NCBI RefSeq assembly: GCF_019880365.1
Contig: NZ_CP082271.1
Location: forward strand, 992,001-1,056,000
Source: Pseudomonas sp. DNDY-54
GTDB lineage: Bacteria > Pseudomonadota > Gammaproteobacteria > Pseudomonadales > Pseudomonadaceae
Length of the DNA stretch: 64,000 bases
Direction: 5' to 3'
Below, one piece after another: positions 37,754 through 48,184 of this stretch; position 1 is the stretch's first letter; every line of letters begins with the position of its first letter. Under the pieces are notes generated by a model. The model was not told the DNA's origin, did no database searches, and worked only from the letters and a program-made list of their open reading frames with translations. Made by a program: the position numbers and the translations under genes.

Positions 37754-39481
37754 TCAGAGTTTCTCCGAGCCGGTCAGGCGTTTTATGGTTTCTTGTAGCA
37801 CTTCGCTGTCTGGCTGTTGCTTCAGCGCTTCAGTCCAGACAGTCCGGGCGGCGCGCTGCTTGCCGGAGGACCACAGCACTTCCCCAAGATGGGCGGCGAT
37901 CTCGTGGTCAGGGAAGCGCTCATAGGCTTTGCGCAGCTGGGCTTCGGCCTCGTCGAGATTGCCCAGGCGATAGTTCACCCAGCCAAGGCTATCGAGAATG
38001 GCTGCGTCATCAGGATTGAGCTGGTAAGCCTGCTCAATGAGCACGAGGGCTTCGTCGTAGCGGTCGGTGCGGTCCGCGAGGGTATATCCCAGCGCATTGA
38101 TGGCCATGGCATTGTCGGGCTCGCGCTCGATGATGAAGCGCAGGTCTCGCTCCAGTTGCGCCAAGTCGCCGCGCTTTTCGGCAATCATGGCCCGGGTATA
38201 GAGCAAGTTCAAATCGTCTGGAAACTGCGACAGCGCTTGGTCGGCGAGCTGCCACGCGGCTTCGAGCTGCTGCTTGCCTGACAGCGCTTCGATTTCAATT
38301 AAATACAATTGGATCGCATAATCCGGCTGCTCGTCGCGGGCACTGGCCAGCAGTCGTGACGCTTCCTGCATCCGGTCGAGGGAAAACAGAAGCTCGGCTT
38401 GCATGAGCTTTGCGGGCAGATATTCGTTGCCCGGGCCAACCTTGGCGAAAGCAGCGAGTGCCTGCTCATGCTCGCCCAGTTCGCGGTATGCGCGGCCGAG
38501 GTTGAAGTGAGCGGGATCCAGATGGCTGCCGCGCTCGATCAGATCTTCCAGGTAGACAATGGCTTCGCGCCACGCCTCTGCTTCGAGGCAGACCAGTGCC
38601 ATCGAAAAGCGCAAGTCGTCGTCGCCTGGATGTTGCTGGACGAGCGTGGCGAATTCGCCCATGGCCTCGTCCAGGCGGTCCTGCTCGACCAGCAGACGCG
38701 CATACGTCAGTCGGAGGCGTTTGTCCTCGGGGTGCTCGCGAAGGCTTCTCTCTAGTAACGGTAGCGCTTCATCGCTGCGTTCAAGGATTTGCAGGAGTCG
38801 AGCCTGCAGTAGAACCGAAGGGATTTCACGCTGGCCGGCGGGCTGTTCTTCAAGCAGCGCGAGCGCTTCTTCAGGGCGGCCGTCCTGTTGCAGCAGTACA
38901 GCCTTGCCAAATTTCAGCTGTGGGTTTTGCGGGTGCTTGATCAGTAGCTGATCGAAGCTTTTGAGTAGCCCGGCACGCGTGTCTGGGTCCGTTTCAGCGG
39001 CGGAGAGTGCGAGAAAATCGAAGTGCGTATTGCCTTGACCCTGTAGCACCTTTTCCATGTATTCCATGGATTCTGCGTAGCGTCCGGCACGCGCCAGTTG
39101 TACGGCCGCAGCACGCTGTGCGTCGAGGCTGTCGGTCGCGTTGCCTGCCCAGATCAGTGCAGTGTCAAGAGCCGCCTGCTCGGCACCGAGGTACTCGGCG
39201 ATGCGGAAACCACGCTCGGCGACGCCAGCATCCTGCGTCGCATTGGCCTGCTGGACGTAGTTGCCCAAGGCAATGTCGAACCGATTGCGCTGGCCAGCCA
39301 GTTCGGCCACCAACAACGCATAGAGCGTGTCGCCGCTGAATGAGCCCGATTCACTCGGGCTTGCTTCGACAACTTCCGGCGAAACGTCCTCGACCGGCGG
39401 GCTGCTGTCGGGAGTGCTCTGCATGAAGCTTTGGCAGCCACCGAGAAGCAGGACGGCGCTGAGGGCGAGGAGTTTTTTCAT
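37754..39481 (-). CDS. TPR-repeat lipoprotein
   Basis: 575 residues. Lipoprotein signal with LLLGGC (Cys about 15), then at least ten helical tetratricopeptide-type repeats (for example HPQNPQLKFGKAVLLQQDGR, AHFNLGRAYRELGEHEQAL, AILDSLGWVNYRLGNLDEA). Probably an outer-membrane-attached scaffold; homologues always sit before lolB in pseudomonads (known order). Start: ATG at 39481 begins a signal peptide although no clear ribosome site is present; a GTG 39 bases earlier was rejected. Confidence 0.85.
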   Translation of the reverse strand: MKKLLALSAVLLLGGCQSFMQSTPDSSPPVEDVSPEVVEASPSESGSFSGDTLYALLVAELAGQRNRFDIALGNYVQQANATQDAGVAERGFRIAEYLGAEQAALDTALIWAGNATDSLDAQRAAAVQLARAGRYAESMEYMEKVLQGQGNTHFDFLALSAAETDPDTRAGLLKSFDQLLIKHPQNPQLKFGKAVLLQQDGRPEEALALLEEQPAGQREIPSVLLQARLLQILERSDEALPLLERSLREHPEDKRLRLTYARLLVEQDRLDEAMGEFATLVQQHPGDDDLRFSMALVCLEAEAWREAIVYLEDLIERGSHLDPAHFNLGRAYRELGEHEQALAAFAKVGPGNEYLPAKLMQAELLFSLDRMQEASRLLASARDEQPDYAIQLYLIEIEALSGKQQLEAAWQLADQALSQFPDDLNLLYTRAMIAEKRGDLAQLERDLRFIIEREPDNAMAINALGYTLADRTDRYDEALVLIEQAYQLNPDDAAILDSLGWVNYRLGNLDEAEAQLRKAYERFPDHEIAAHLGEVLWSSGKQRAARTVWTEALKQQPDSEVLQETIKRLTGSEKL

Positions 39482-39660
39482 AGGAATAAAGGCTGGTCTG
39501 CGGTCGCGGCATGATGACACAAGCCGTCAGGCAAGCACATGGGCTGGCTCGCCGGGTAAATCGGACGGCTCGAGCAGACTCAGACAATGACCGGCAACGG
39601 TTGTTCTGAAGCAGGCGAAGTAGGAGAATCGCGCGCTCCGTTTTCGAATCAGCGACCTGC

Positions 39661-40929
39661 ATGGCTTTCATCGCGCTTGGCATCAATCACAAGACCGCAT
39701 CGGTGGATGTGCGCGAGCGTGTTGCGTTCACGCCCGAACAGATGGTCGAGGCGCTTCAGCAACTCTGCCGTGTCACGCCGACGCGCGAGGCAGCGATCCT
39801 GTCGACCTGCAATCGCAGCGAGTTGTATCTCGAACAGGACCAGATCGAAGCTGACATGGTGCTGGCATGGCTGGCCAGTTACCATCGATTGAATCTCGCG
39901 GATCTCAAAGCCTGCGCCTACGTTCACACCGACGACCAGGCGGTTCGGCACATGATGCGCGTTGCATCGGGTCTGGACTCCATGGTGCTCGGTGAGCCGC
40001 AGATACTCGGCCAGATGAAGTCCGCCTATGCGGTTGCGCGTGAGGCCGGTAGCGTCGGGCCGCTGCTGGGTCGCTTGTTCCAGGCGACGTTCAGTACAGC
40101 CAAAACCGTGCGGACCGATACAGCTATCGGCGAGAACCCGGTCTCGGTGGCCTTCGCGGCGGTTAGTCTGGCCAAGCAGATTTTCGCCAATCTGCATCGC
40201 AGCCAGGCCTTGCTGATCGGAGCAGGGGAGACCATTACGCTGGTGGCGCGCCACCTGCATGAGCAGGGCGTCAAACGCATCGTCGTGGCCAATCGGACAC
40301 TCGAGCGCGCCAGTGCGTTAGCAGAGCAGTTCGGTGCGCATGCCATCCTGCTGGCTGACATCCCTCAAGAGCTTTACAACAGTGACATCGTCATCAGTTC
40401 GACCGCCAGCCAGTTGCCGATTCTCGGTAAAGGAGCGGTGGAGCAAGCGCTGAAAAGGCGCAAGCACAAGCCGATGTTCATGGTCGACATCGCCGTGCCG
40501 CGCGATATCGAAGCGCAGGTCGGTGAGCTGGACGATGTCTATCTTTATACAGTCGACGATTTACACGAAGTCGTAGCGGAAAACCTCAAGAGCCGCCAGG
40601 GTGCCGCCCAGGCCGCTGAAGAGCTGGTCGCGGCCGGTACTGATGACTTCATGGCCCGGTTGCGTGAGCTGGCCGCGGTGGATGTGCTCAAGGCCTACCG
40701 GCAGCACGCCGAGCGGATTCGCGACGAAGAAATGCTCAAGGCTCAGCGGCTACTGGCCAACGGCGGCGCGCCCGAGGATGCGCTTGCACAACTCGCCCGC
40801 GGGCTGACCAATAAGCTGCTGCACGCACCCAGCGTTCAGCTTAAAAAACTTTCAGCCGAAGGGCGTGTAGAGGCACTGAGCATCGTTCAGGAACTCTTCG
40901 CCTTGCATGACAGCACGGATAAAACATGA
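39661..40929 (+). CDS. hemA: Glutamyl-tRNA reductase
   Basis: 422 residues. [20 protein letters not shown], the catalytic Cys50 in [24 protein letters not shown], the NADPH loop LLIGAGETI and the C-terminal dimerisation helix are all present. It reduces glutamyl-tRNA to glutamate 1-semialdehyde, the first committed step of haem synthesis. It is divergent from the TPR lipoprotein with 179 bases between, and overlaps prfA by four bases. Confidence 0.96.
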   Translation: MAFIALGINHKTASVDVRERVAFTPEQMVEALQQLCRVTPTREAAILSTCNRSELYLEQDQIEADMVLAWLASYHRLNLADLKACAYVHTDDQAVRHMMRVASGLDSMVLGEPQILGQMKSAYAVAREAGSVGPLLGRLFQATFSTAKTVRTDTAIGENPVSVAFAAVSLAKQIFANLHRSQALLIGAGETITLVARHLHEQGVKRIVVANRTLERASALAEQFGAHAILLADIPQELYNSDIVISSTASQLPILGKGAVEQALKRRKHKPMFMVDIAVPRDIEAQVGELDDVYLYTVDDLHEVVAENLKSRQGAAQAAEELVAAGTDDFMARLRELAAVDVLKAYRQHAERIRDEEMLKAQRLLANGGAPEDALAQLARGLTNKLLHAPSVQLKKLSAEGRVEALSIVQELFALHDSTDKT

Positions 40930-42008
40930 AAGCGTCGCTGCTCAACAAACTCGACACGCTGCAGGACCGTTTCGAAGAATTGACGGCATTGCTGGGGGAC
41001 GGCGAAGTAATCAGTGACCAGACCCGCTTCCGCGCCTATTCGCGTGAGTATGCCGAGGTCGAGCCGGTCATTGCCACGTATCGCGAGTTTCTAAAAATGC
41101 AGTCCGACCTTGAGGGTGCCCAGGCATTGCTCAAGGACAATGACCCCGATGTGCGCGAGATGGCCGAGGAGGAAGTGACCGAAGCCCGCGCCAAACTCGA
41201 GGACATCGAGGCTCGCCTCCAGCGCATGCTGCTGCCGAGGGACCCAAAGGACGGTCGCAACGTCTTTCTCGAAATTCGAGCGGGTACGGGCGGCGACGAA
41301 GCGGCGATTTTCTCCGGGGATCTGTTTCGCATGTATTCCCGCTATGCCGAGCGACAGGGGTGGCGTGTTGAAATCCTGTCTGAAAGTCCCGGCGAGCATG
41401 GCGGCTACAAGGAAGTCATTTCGCGGGTCGAAGGCGACAATGTATTCGCCAAGCTCAAATTCGAATCCGGTGCGCATCGTGTGCAGCGAGTGCCCGAAAC
41501 CGAGTCTCAGGGACGTATTCATACCTCCGCCTGCACCGTTGCGGTGCTACCGGAGCCTGACGAGCAGATCGCAATCGAGATCAATCCGGCCGATCTGCGG
41601 GTTGACACCTACCGGGCCTCGGGCGCCGGTGGTCAGCACATCAACAAGACCGACTCGGCGGTCCGCATCACGCACATGCCCAGCGGCATCGTGGTGGAAT
41701 GCCAGGAAGAGCGCTCGCAGCACAAGAATCGCGCGCGCGCCATGTCCTGGCTCGCTGCCAAATTGCAGGACGTGCAAGACAGTGCGGCGCACAAGGAAAT
41801 TTCGGATACCCGCAAGCTGCTGGTTGGTTCGGGTGATCGCTCCGAGCGCATACGGACGTACAACTTCCCACAGGGGCGGGTAACCGATCACCGCATCAAT
41901 TTGACGCTGTACTCGCTCAACGAAGTGATTGGCGGCGCGGTTGAGCAGATCATTGAGCCGTTGCTACAGGAGTACCAGGCAGACCAATTGGCGGCGCTGG
42001 GTGATTGA
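40926..42008 (+). CDS. prfA: Peptide chain release factor 1
   Basis: 360 residues. The codon-recognition region and the catalytic GGQ in [18 protein letters not shown] are seen; [12 protein letters not shown] and [17 protein letters not shown] are RF1 blocks. It ends translation at UAG and UAA. The ATG overlaps the hemA stop (ATGA), and prmC, its modifying enzyme, follows in the same direction. Confidence 0.96.
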   Translation: MKASLLNKLDTLQDRFEELTALLGDGEVISDQTRFRAYSREYAEVEPVIATYREFLKMQSDLEGAQALLKDNDPDVREMAEEEVTEARAKLEDIEARLQRMLLPRDPKDGRNVFLEIRAGTGGDEAAIFSGDLFRMYSRYAERQGWRVEILSESPGEHGGYKEVISRVEGDNVFAKLKFESGAHRVQRVPETESQGRIHTSACTVAVLPEPDEQIAIEINPADLRVDTYRASGAGGQHINKTDSAVRITHMPSGIVVECQEERSQHKNRARAMSWLAAKLQDVQDSAAHKEISDTRKLLVGSGDRSERIRTYNFPQGRVTDHRINLTLYSLNEVIGGAVEQIIEPLLQEYQADQLAALGD

Positions 42009-42110
42009 TCGCAAGGCGTCGCATCGTGCAGCCCGTTCGTTCGGTCCTGTGACAACCCGCTCGATTGCGGTATGCCGCGCCTGATATCCGGCTCCCACGG
42101 AAACACCCAC

Positions 42111-42938
42111 ATGGCTACCATCGAATCACTTTTACGTGCTGCCGCTCTGCCGGGATCGCCCTCTGCCAGGCTCGACGCCGAATGGCTGCTGGCAGCAGCG
42201 CTGGGAAAGCCTGCTAGCTACCTGCGCACTTGGCCGGAGCGTGATGTGCCCGCCGATAGCGAAGCGCGTTTCGTCGCTGACCTGGCGCGGCGCCGCCAGG
42301 GGGAGCCCGTGGCCTATATTCTCGGTCGGCAGGGTTTCTGGAGCCTCGATATCGAGGTGGCGCCCCAAACGCTGATTCCCCGGCCGGATACCGAGCTATT
42401 GGTCGAAGCTGCACTCCAACTGTTGCCCGTGACCCCGGCGGAGGTACTGGACCTCGGCACCGGCAGTGGTGCAATTGCTCTGGCGTTAGCGCATGAGCGC
42501 CTGGCATGGCGTGTCACTGGCGTCGATCGTGTCGGCGAAGCTATCGCCCTGGCGGCGCGGAATGCCCAGCGCTTGCGCCTCGATAATGCAGCTTTCTACG
42601 AAAGCCAATGGTTCTCTGAGCTCGCTGGAAAGCGGTTTGCTCTGATCGTCAGCAATCCGCCTTATATTCCGATGGGCGACCCCCACCTTGAGCAAGGCGA
42701 TCTGCGGTTCGAACCGAGCAGTGCGCTGGTGGCCGGTCCGGACGGTTTGGACGACATTCGTCAGATCATCGCGAGCGCGCCGTTGCATTTGCTGAATAAC
42801 GGTTGGCTGTTGTTGGAGCACGGCTACGATCAGGCGCTCGCCGTTCGCGAGTTGCTTGTTGAACGGGGATTCATCAATGTCGAGAGCCGCAGGGATCTCG
42901 GCGGGCACGAGCGCATCAGTCTGGGTCGCCTGCCATGA
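42111..42938 (+). CDS. prmC: Release factor glutamine methyltransferase
   Basis: 275 residues. An N-terminal helical domain (SPSARLDAEWLLAAALGK) precedes the SAM domain with DLGTGSGAIALAL and the active motif SNPPYIP. PrmC methylates the Gln of the GGQ motif of RF1 and RF2. The ATG at 42111 matches the pseudomonad N terminus (MATIESLLRAA); an ATG 39 bases upstream is in frame but lacks similarity. Confidence 0.94.
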   Translation: MATIESLLRAAALPGSPSARLDAEWLLAAALGKPASYLRTWPERDVPADSEARFVADLARRRQGEPVAYILGRQGFWSLDIEVAPQTLIPRPDTELLVEAALQLLPVTPAEVLDLGTGSGAIALALAHERLAWRVTGVDRVGEAIALAARNAQRLRLDNAAFYESQWFSELAGKRFALIVSNPPYIPMGDPHLEQGDLRFEPSSALVAGPDGLDDIRQIIASAPLHLLNNGWLLLEHGYDQALAVRELLVERGFINVESRRDLGGHERISLGRLP

Positions 42939-42959
42939 CGTATCAGCTAGGAGAACGAC

Positions 42960-43715
42960 ATGCTCAGCGATGATGAACTGCTGCGCTACAGCCGACAGAT
43001 CTTGCTGAAACAGGTCGACATCGACGGCCAATTCAAGCTTAAGCAAAGTCGAGTGCTCATTGTCGGCCTGGGAGGGCTGGGCTCTCCCGTGGCGCTGTAC
43101 CTGGCCGCCGCTGGTGTCGGCGAGCTGCACCTGGCGGACTTCGACAGCGTTGATCTAACCAATTTGCAACGGCAGATCGCTCATGACACCGCGTCGGTTG
43201 GTGTGCATAAAGTGGATTCGGCTATGTCGCGTTTGTCAGGGCTCAATCCATTGCTGACGCTGGTACCGCACCGCACCGCGATGAACGCTGACTCGCTCCG
43301 CGCCGCGGTGGCCGCGGTGGATCTGGTGCTCGATTGCACCGACAACTTTGCGGTGCGCGAAGCGGTCAATGCGGCCTGCGTCGCCGCTAAGAAGCCGTTG
43401 GTCAGCGGCGCCGCAATCCGCCTTGAGGGTCAGCTGTCAGTGTTCGATCCGCGGGTGGCCACCAGCCCGTGTTATCACTGTCTTTATGGGCATGGCAGCG
43501 AAGCTGAGTTGACCTGCAGTGAGGCGGGGGTGCTAGGGCCAGTCGTCGGCATGATTGGCACGCTGCAAGCGCTTGAGGCCATCAAGCTGCTGGTGGGGTT
43601 CGGTGAGCCCTTGGTGGGTCGCTTGTTGCTCGTAGATGGATTGTCCAGCCGATTCCGCGAGCTGAAGGTCAAGAAAGATCCGGCCTGCGTCGTATGCGGT
43701 AACAGCCATGGCTGA
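42960..43715 (+). CDS. moeB: MoeB/ThiF-family adenylyltransferase (HesA/MoeB/ThiF)
   Basis: 251 residues. NAD-like nucleotide loop [20 protein letters not shown], the Arg-finger region [22 protein letters not shown] and two zinc CxxC pairs (CYHC and CVVC). MoeB adenylates the C terminus of MoaD for molybdopterin synthesis; ThiF does the same for ThiS. No moaD or thiS is adjacent, so the symbol rests on family resemblance. TAGGAG precedes the ATG. Confidence 0.88.
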   Translation: MLSDDELLRYSRQILLKQVDIDGQFKLKQSRVLIVGLGGLGSPVALYLAAAGVGELHLADFDSVDLTNLQRQIAHDTASVGVHKVDSAMSRLSGLNPLLTLVPHRTAMNADSLRAAVAAVDLVLDCTDNFAVREAVNAACVAAKKPLVSGAAIRLEGQLSVFDPRVATSPCYHCLYGHGSEAELTCSEAGVLGPVVGMIGTLQALEAIKLLVGFGEPLVGRLLLVDGLSSRFRELKVKKDPACVVCGNSHG

Positions 43716-44499
43716 CAATGCACCGATCGGTGTCTTCGACTCCGGTGTTGGCGGCCTGTCGGTACTGCGTGAAATTCGCGCGCGACTCCCACAGGAGTCG
43801 CTGCTCTATCTTGCCGACAGCGGGCACGTGCCCTATGGCGAAAAAAGTCCCGAGTTTATTCGCGAGCGTTGCCGATCAATTGCCGCGTTTCTGCTGGGGC
43901 AGGGGGCCAAGGCGCTGGTGTTGGCTTGCAACACGGCGACTGCCGCAGGCGTGAGTGAGCTTCGCGAGCTGTACCCGGATATTCCGCTGGTGGGGATGGA
44001 GCCTGCGGTCAAGCCCGCCGCGCAGGCGACTCGCAGTGGCGTAGTAGGGGTGCTGGCAACCACCGGTACCTTGAAAAGCGCAAAGTTTGCCGCGTTACTT
44101 GACCGCTTCGCCAGCAATGTTCGCGTTATTACCCAGCCCTGTCCCGGCCTGGTTGAGTGTGTGGAAGCGGGTGAGCTTGACAGCGAGGCGACCCGCTCCT
44201 TGTTGCAAACCTTCGTCCAACCTTTGATCGAACAGGGTTGCGACACGCTCATTCTCGGTTGTACCCACTATCCCTTTCTCAAGCCGCTGCTGGCCGAGCT
44301 GCTGCCCACGACGATTACGCTGGTAGACACCGGGGAGGCGGTTGCGCGGCACCTTGAGGCGATCCTGTCGACGCGAGACCGGCTGGGAGACAAGCCGGCC
44401 GCAACACGCTTCTGGAGCAGTGGCGATCCTCGTCGATTAGCCGACGTGTTGCCGGTACTTTGGGGCGAAACGGGGATGGTCGACGAATATCGAGGCTAG
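43708..44499 (+). CDS. murI: Glutamate racemase
   Basis: 263 residues. [17 protein letters not shown], first catalytic Cys74 in [10 protein letters not shown], second in [11 protein letters not shown]. It supplies D-glutamate for peptidoglycan. It overlaps the end of the moeB-like gene by eight bases, so the two are translationally coupled. Confidence 0.95.
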   Translation: MADNAPIGVFDSGVGGLSVLREIRARLPQESLLYLADSGHVPYGEKSPEFIRERCRSIAAFLLGQGAKALVLACNTATAAGVSELRELYPDIPLVGMEPAVKPAAQATRSGVVGVLATTGTLKSAKFAALLDRFASNVRVITQPCPGLVECVEAGELDSEATRSLLQTFVQPLIEQGCDTLILGCTHYPFLKPLLAELLPTTITLVDTGEAVARHLEAILSTRDRLGDKPAATRFWSSGDPRRLADVLPVLWGETGMVDEYRG

Positions 44500-44581
44500 G
44501 AACTCCCCGCTGCGCCTGCTTTCTGTATTTCATGAACGCTCAGTAAACACGCGATGCCTACTTCGATAAGGAACTTCAAGA

Positions 44582-45100
44582 ATGAAAAAACTGATCACTA
44601 TTGCGGCGGTTGCCGGGCTGTCGTTGGGTCAGGCCGCCGGTGTTCATGCGCTGGATTTAACGGCTGCCGTTGGGCAGACCGGTGAGTCGACGATGACTTA
44701 TCGCCTCGGCGCCCAGTTCGATTTCAACCGGAGCTGGTTCCAGACAAGCGTCGGTCGGCTCACCGGTTACTGGGATGCTGGATACACCTACTGGGAAGGC
44801 GACGAAACCTCCAGTAATCACAGTGTTTCGCTGGCGCCGGTGTTCGTTTACGAATTCGCTGGCGATTCGGTGAAGCCATATGTGGAAGCCGGTATCGGCA
44901 TCGCAGCCTTCGAAAATACCGAAGTGGAGAACAAGGATCTCGGGTCGTCGTTCCAGTTTGAGGATCGATTCGGCGCAGGGCTGCGTTTCGCGGGTGGGCA
45001 TGAGGTCGGGATACGCGCGATTCACTACTCCAACGCGGGTCTCAAAAATCCGAACGACGGTATCGAGAGTTACGCGCTGCATTATCGTGTGGCGTTCTAG
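44582..45100 (+). CDS. pagL: PagL-type lipid A 3-O-deacylase (acyloxyacyl hydrolase family)
   Basis: 172 residues with a signal peptide (cleavage near AGVHA). An eight-strand outer-membrane barrel is expected. The catalytic triad of P. aeruginosa PagL, His-x-Ser and a Glu 12 residues after the Ser, is seen as His148, Ser150 and Glu162 in RAIHYSNAGLKNPNDGIE. The enzyme removes the 3-O acyl chain of lipid A and lowers endotoxicity. An AAGGAACTTCAAGA leader precedes the ATG. Confidence 0.9.
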   Translation: MKKLITIAAVAGLSLGQAAGVHALDLTAAVGQTGESTMTYRLGAQFDFNRSWFQTSVGRLTGYWDAGYTYWEGDETSSNHSVSLAPVFVYEFAGDSVKPYVEAGIGIAAFENTEVENKDLGSSFQFEDRFGAGLRFAGGHEVGIRAIHYSNAGLKNPNDGIESYALHYRVAF

Positions 45101-45118
45101 GTCTTTCAAAACAGCGCA

Positions 45119-45144
45119 GCTGACGGCGAGACCGTGCCGTCAGC
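45119..45144. terminator. Stem-loop between convergent pagL and ykgJ-like genes
   Basis: GCTGACGGC (45119-45127) pairs with GCCGTCAGC (45136-45144) around an eight-base loop. No U-tract; it covers the stop of the minus-strand gene. Confidence 0.5.
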
Positions 45145-45460
45145 GTGCGTCCAGATAAGCAGATACAGAGCCTTTACGTTCTTCAAGGCAGTCTTCTGAA
45201 CCCAGTTCAAATTCTCTACAGATCAGTGGGCGTCGCGTATAGATTGTGCAGCGCATGCTGTCTCGGTCGAGGGCTGCGCACCAACCGTCCTCCAGCCGGC
45301 GCATAACCTGACCGCCCCAGTCGTCCTCATCAATGAACCGTTCGGGAACCCCGGTATCGGTGAGTAGCAGGACTTCGAGCCGGCAGCAGCAGGCGGCACA
45401 GGTTGAGCAGCTGACGCTCTGTTCTGGCAGTTGACGGTGGGGAATGGTGGCGTTGGACAT
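45140..45460 (-). CDS. YkgJ-like cysteine-cluster protein
   Basis: 106 residues. A CxxCxxCCC cluster in CSTCAACCCRLE and later CAALDRDSMRC and RRPLICREFELGSEDC fit the YkgJ (CxxCxxCC) family, which binds zinc or an iron-sulfur cluster. Function is unknown. It converges with pagL. Confidence 0.85.
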   Translation of the reverse strand: MSNATIPHRQLPEQSVSCSTCAACCCRLEVLLLTDTGVPERFIDEDDWGGQVMRRLEDGWCAALDRDSMRCTIYTRRPLICREFELGSEDCLEERKGSVSAYLDAR

Positions 45461-45518
45461 GACCGCAGTCTACGCCCCTTGTGGACAGGCTGCAGGCGTG
45501 ACTTGCCTATGGGCGAGG

Positions 45519-45540
45519 CGCCAGCACGAGCGTGCTGGCG
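45519..45540 (-). terminator. Possible stem-loop terminator after uraA
   Basis: Ten-base perfect stem CGCCAGCACG / CGTGCTGGCG around a two-base loop, nine bases after the uraA stop on the minus strand. No U-tract, so terminator activity is uncertain. Confidence 0.45.
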
Positions 45541-45548
45541 AGGTGGGT

Positions 45549-46811
45549 TCAGCTGTTCTCTTCGAGCTGCTTGTTCTTCCAGCCTTCGCCACCCGGCAGC
45601 ACGAGGTTGAGGATTAACGCAATGATGGCGCACAGCGAAATGCCGGACAGGCTGAACTCGCCGTAGCCGAATACCATGCCACCAATGCCAAACACCAGTG
45701 TCACCGACACGATGATGAGGTTGCGCGCTTCAGCCAGGTCCACCTGGTGGCGGATCAGTGTACTGAGGCCGACAACGGCAATCGAACCGAACAGCAAGCA
45801 GAGAATTCCGCCCATTACCGGCACGGGAATGCTCAGCAGTCCCGCTCCGAATTTGCCGATGAACGCCAGCACGATGGCGAAGATTGCCGCCCAGGTCATG
45901 ACCTTCGGGTTGTAGTTCTTCGTCAGCATGACGGCGCCCGTAACTTCCGCATAGGTCGTGTTCGGCGGGCCACCAAACAGGCCAGCGGCTGATGTCGCAA
46001 GGCCGTCGCCCAACAAAGTTCGGTGCAGGCCGGGCTTCTTGATGAAGTTCTTCCCGGTTACGCCGCCGATCGCTACCACACCGCCAATGTGTTCGATCGC
46101 TGGTGCCAACGCCACCGGGACCATGAACAGGATCGCGCCCCAATGGAACTCCGGCGTAACGAAATTCGGAACCGACAGCCAAGGAGCTGACGCGATACCG
46201 GCGGTATCCACGACCCCAAAGACGAATGAAAGACCGTAACCCACCGCGACGCCTGCCAGGATAGGCACCAGGCGGAACAGACCCTTGCCGAGGACCGCAA
46301 CCAATAGCGTCGTCAGCAATGCCGGCATCGAGATCATCATTGCCGTCTCATAAGGGATCAGTTGGGCGCTGCCGTCTCCCGCTTTACCCATCGCCATATT
46401 CACGGCCACAGGCGAAAGGGCCAGCCCGATGGAGATGATTACCGGAGCGATCACCACAGGCGGAAGCAGCCGGTCGATGAATCCGGGGCCTTTCAGGCGA
46501 ACCGCGAAGCCGAGGATCATATAAACGACGCCCGCAGCGACCACGCCGCCCAGTACCGCAGGTAAGCCGAAGTCGCCTTTGGCGGCGATGATTGGCGCAA
46601 TGAACGCGAAACTTGATGCCAGGAACACCGGCACTTGGCGTTTGGTCACCAGCTGAAAAAGCAGCGTGCCGATGCCGGCTGTGAACAGCGCAACGTTAGG
46701 GTCCATGCCGGTAATCAGTGGCATCAGCACCAGGGCACCGAAGGCTACGAACAGCATCTGCGCACCCGCCAGTACCTGGCGTCCGAGCGGCTCTTCCATG
46801 GTTTGCGACAT
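45549..46811 (-). CDS. uraA: Uracil permease (nucleobase:cation symporter-2 family)
   Basis: 420 residues with about 14 membrane segments. VFLASSFAFIAPI, the APAIEHIGGVVAIG motif (substrate-site Glu and His) and GGPPNTTYAEVTGAV are family blocks; the last matches UraA-type uracil/xanthine symporters. It takes up uracil for Upp. ATG at 46811 lies one base after the upp stop, so the two are one transcript. Confidence 0.9.
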   Translation of the reverse strand: MSQTMEEPLGRQVLAGAQMLFVAFGALVLMPLITGMDPNVALFTAGIGTLLFQLVTKRQVPVFLASSFAFIAPIIAAKGDFGLPAVLGGVVAAGVVYMILGFAVRLKGPGFIDRLLPPVVIAPVIISIGLALSPVAVNMAMGKAGDGSAQLIPYETAMMISMPALLTTLLVAVLGKGLFRLVPILAGVAVGYGLSFVFGVVDTAGIASAPWLSVPNFVTPEFHWGAILFMVPVALAPAIEHIGGVVAIGGVTGKNFIKKPGLHRTLLGDGLATSAAGLFGGPPNTTYAEVTGAVMLTKNYNPKVMTWAAIFAIVLAFIGKFGAGLLSIPVPVMGGILCLLFGSIAVVGLSTLIRHQVDLAEARNLIIVSVTLVFGIGGMVFGYGEFSLSGISLCAIIALILNLVLPGGEGWKNKQLEENS

Positions 46812-46812
46812 C

Positions 46813-47451
46813 TTAGATGTCCTTCTGCTTGGTGCCGAAGATCTTGTCTCCCGCGTCGCCCAGCCCGGGCATGATGTAGCCGTTCTCGTCCAGTCGATCA
46901 TCAATGGAGGCGGTATAGATAATGACGTCCGGGTGTGCTTTCTCGACGGCCTCTATCCCTTCGGGGGCGGCGACCAGAACCAGTGCCCGGATTTCCTTAC
47001 ACCCGGCTTTCTTGAGCATGTCGATTGCAGCAACCATCGAACCGCCCGTTGCCAACATCGGATCGATGATCATCGCCAGGCGCTGATCCAGATCGTCTAC
47101 CAGGCGTTCGAGATAGGTATGCGCCTGCAGCGTTTCCTCATTGCGGGCGATGCCGACCGCGCTGACCTTCGCGCCAGGTATCAGGCTGAGCACGCCATCG
47201 AGCATGCCGATACCCGCTCGCAGGATCGGTACTACAGTGATCTTTTTGCCGGAGATCTTTTCAACCTGGACCGGACCACACCAGCCGTCGATGCTGTAAT
47301 TTTCGAGCGGCAGATCGCGAGTCGCTTCGTAGGTCAGGATCGAACCGACCTCCTGCGCCAGTTCGCGGAAGTTCTTGGTACTGATGTCGTGTCGGCGCAT
47401 CAGTCCAAGTTTATGGCGAATAAGCGGGTGGCGGATCTCTCGGATGGTCAT
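46813..47451 (-). CDS. upp: Uracil phosphoribosyltransferase
   Basis: 212 residues. PRPP loop [32 protein letters not shown] and the C-terminal uracil loop [16 protein letters not shown] are present. It makes UMP from uracil and PRPP. It is upstream of uraA and divergent from hpt, with a 175-base shared region. Confidence 0.95.
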   Translation of the reverse strand: MTIREIRHPLIRHKLGLMRRHDISTKNFRELAQEVGSILTYEATRDLPLENYSIDGWCGPVQVEKISGKKITVVPILRAGIGMLDGVLSLIPGAKVSAVGIARNEETLQAHTYLERLVDDLDQRLAMIIDPMLATGGSMVAAIDMLKKAGCKEIRALVLVAAPEGIEAVEKAHPDVIIYTASIDDRLDENGYIMPGLGDAGDKIFGTKQKDI

Positions 47452-47626
47452 GGGTGGCTCCGGCGGTCAAATAAACCGGCGTAGATTAATGCATCAGGGT
47501 GTTAGCGGCTATTGATGCATCAAACGGGGCTTGCCTGCCTATGGGGGCATCGGTATCGTCGCGCCCCTTAATTTTGTGCGCAGCCGAACAAGCTGCTTCC
47601 ATTCTCAATTGTTTTGGAGCATCGCG

Positions 47627-48184
47627 ATGTCCGCCGATCTCGCACACATTCGCCAGGTCATGGCTGAAGCTGATTGTTTACACACCGAAGCCGAAGTCGA
47701 AGCGGCGATCGATGCAATGGCCGCAACGATCAATGAAGAGCTGGCCGAGCGTAATCCCGTTGTTTTTTGCGTGATGAACGGCGGGCTGATTTTTTCCGGC
47801 AAGCTGGTGCCCAAACTGAACTTCCCGCTGGAGCTCTCTTACCTACACGCGACTCGGTACCGCAATGAAACGAGCGGCGGCGAGCTGTTCTGGAAGGCCA
47901 AGCCAGAGGTGTCGTTCATCGATCGCGATGTGTTGATCATCGATGACATTCTCGATGAGGGTCACACGCTTGGCGCGATTATCGATTTCTGTCGGCATTC
48001 TGGTGCGGCCGCCGTGCATACCGCTGTTCTGGTCGACAAAGATCATCAGCGTAAGGCGCGTCCAGATCTGAAGGCTGATTACGTCGGGCTCAGCTGCGTT
48101 GATCGCTACGTATTCGGCTACGGGATGGATTACAAAGGGTATTGGCGGAATGCTCCTGGTATCTATGCGGTCAAAGGAATGTAG
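47627..48184 (+). CDS. hpt: Hypoxanthine-guanine phosphoribosyltransferase
   Basis: 185 residues. PRPP loop DVLIIDDILDEGHTL, the N-terminal VVFCVMNGGLIFSGKL and C-terminal YKGYWRNAPGIY. It salvages hypoxanthine and guanine. The ATG at 47627 has TTTTGGAG upstream; 32 in-frame residues before it were rejected. Together with upp-uraA it forms a divergent base-salvage locus. Confidence 0.93.
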   Translation: MSADLAHIRQVMAEADCLHTEAEVEAAIDAMAATINEELAERNPVVFCVMNGGLIFSGKLVPKLNFPLELSYLHATRYRNETSGGELFWKAKPEVSFIDRDVLIIDDILDEGHTLGAIIDFCRHSGAAAVHTAVLVDKDHQRKARPDLKADYVGLSCVDRYVFGYGMDYKGYWRNAPGIYAVKGM

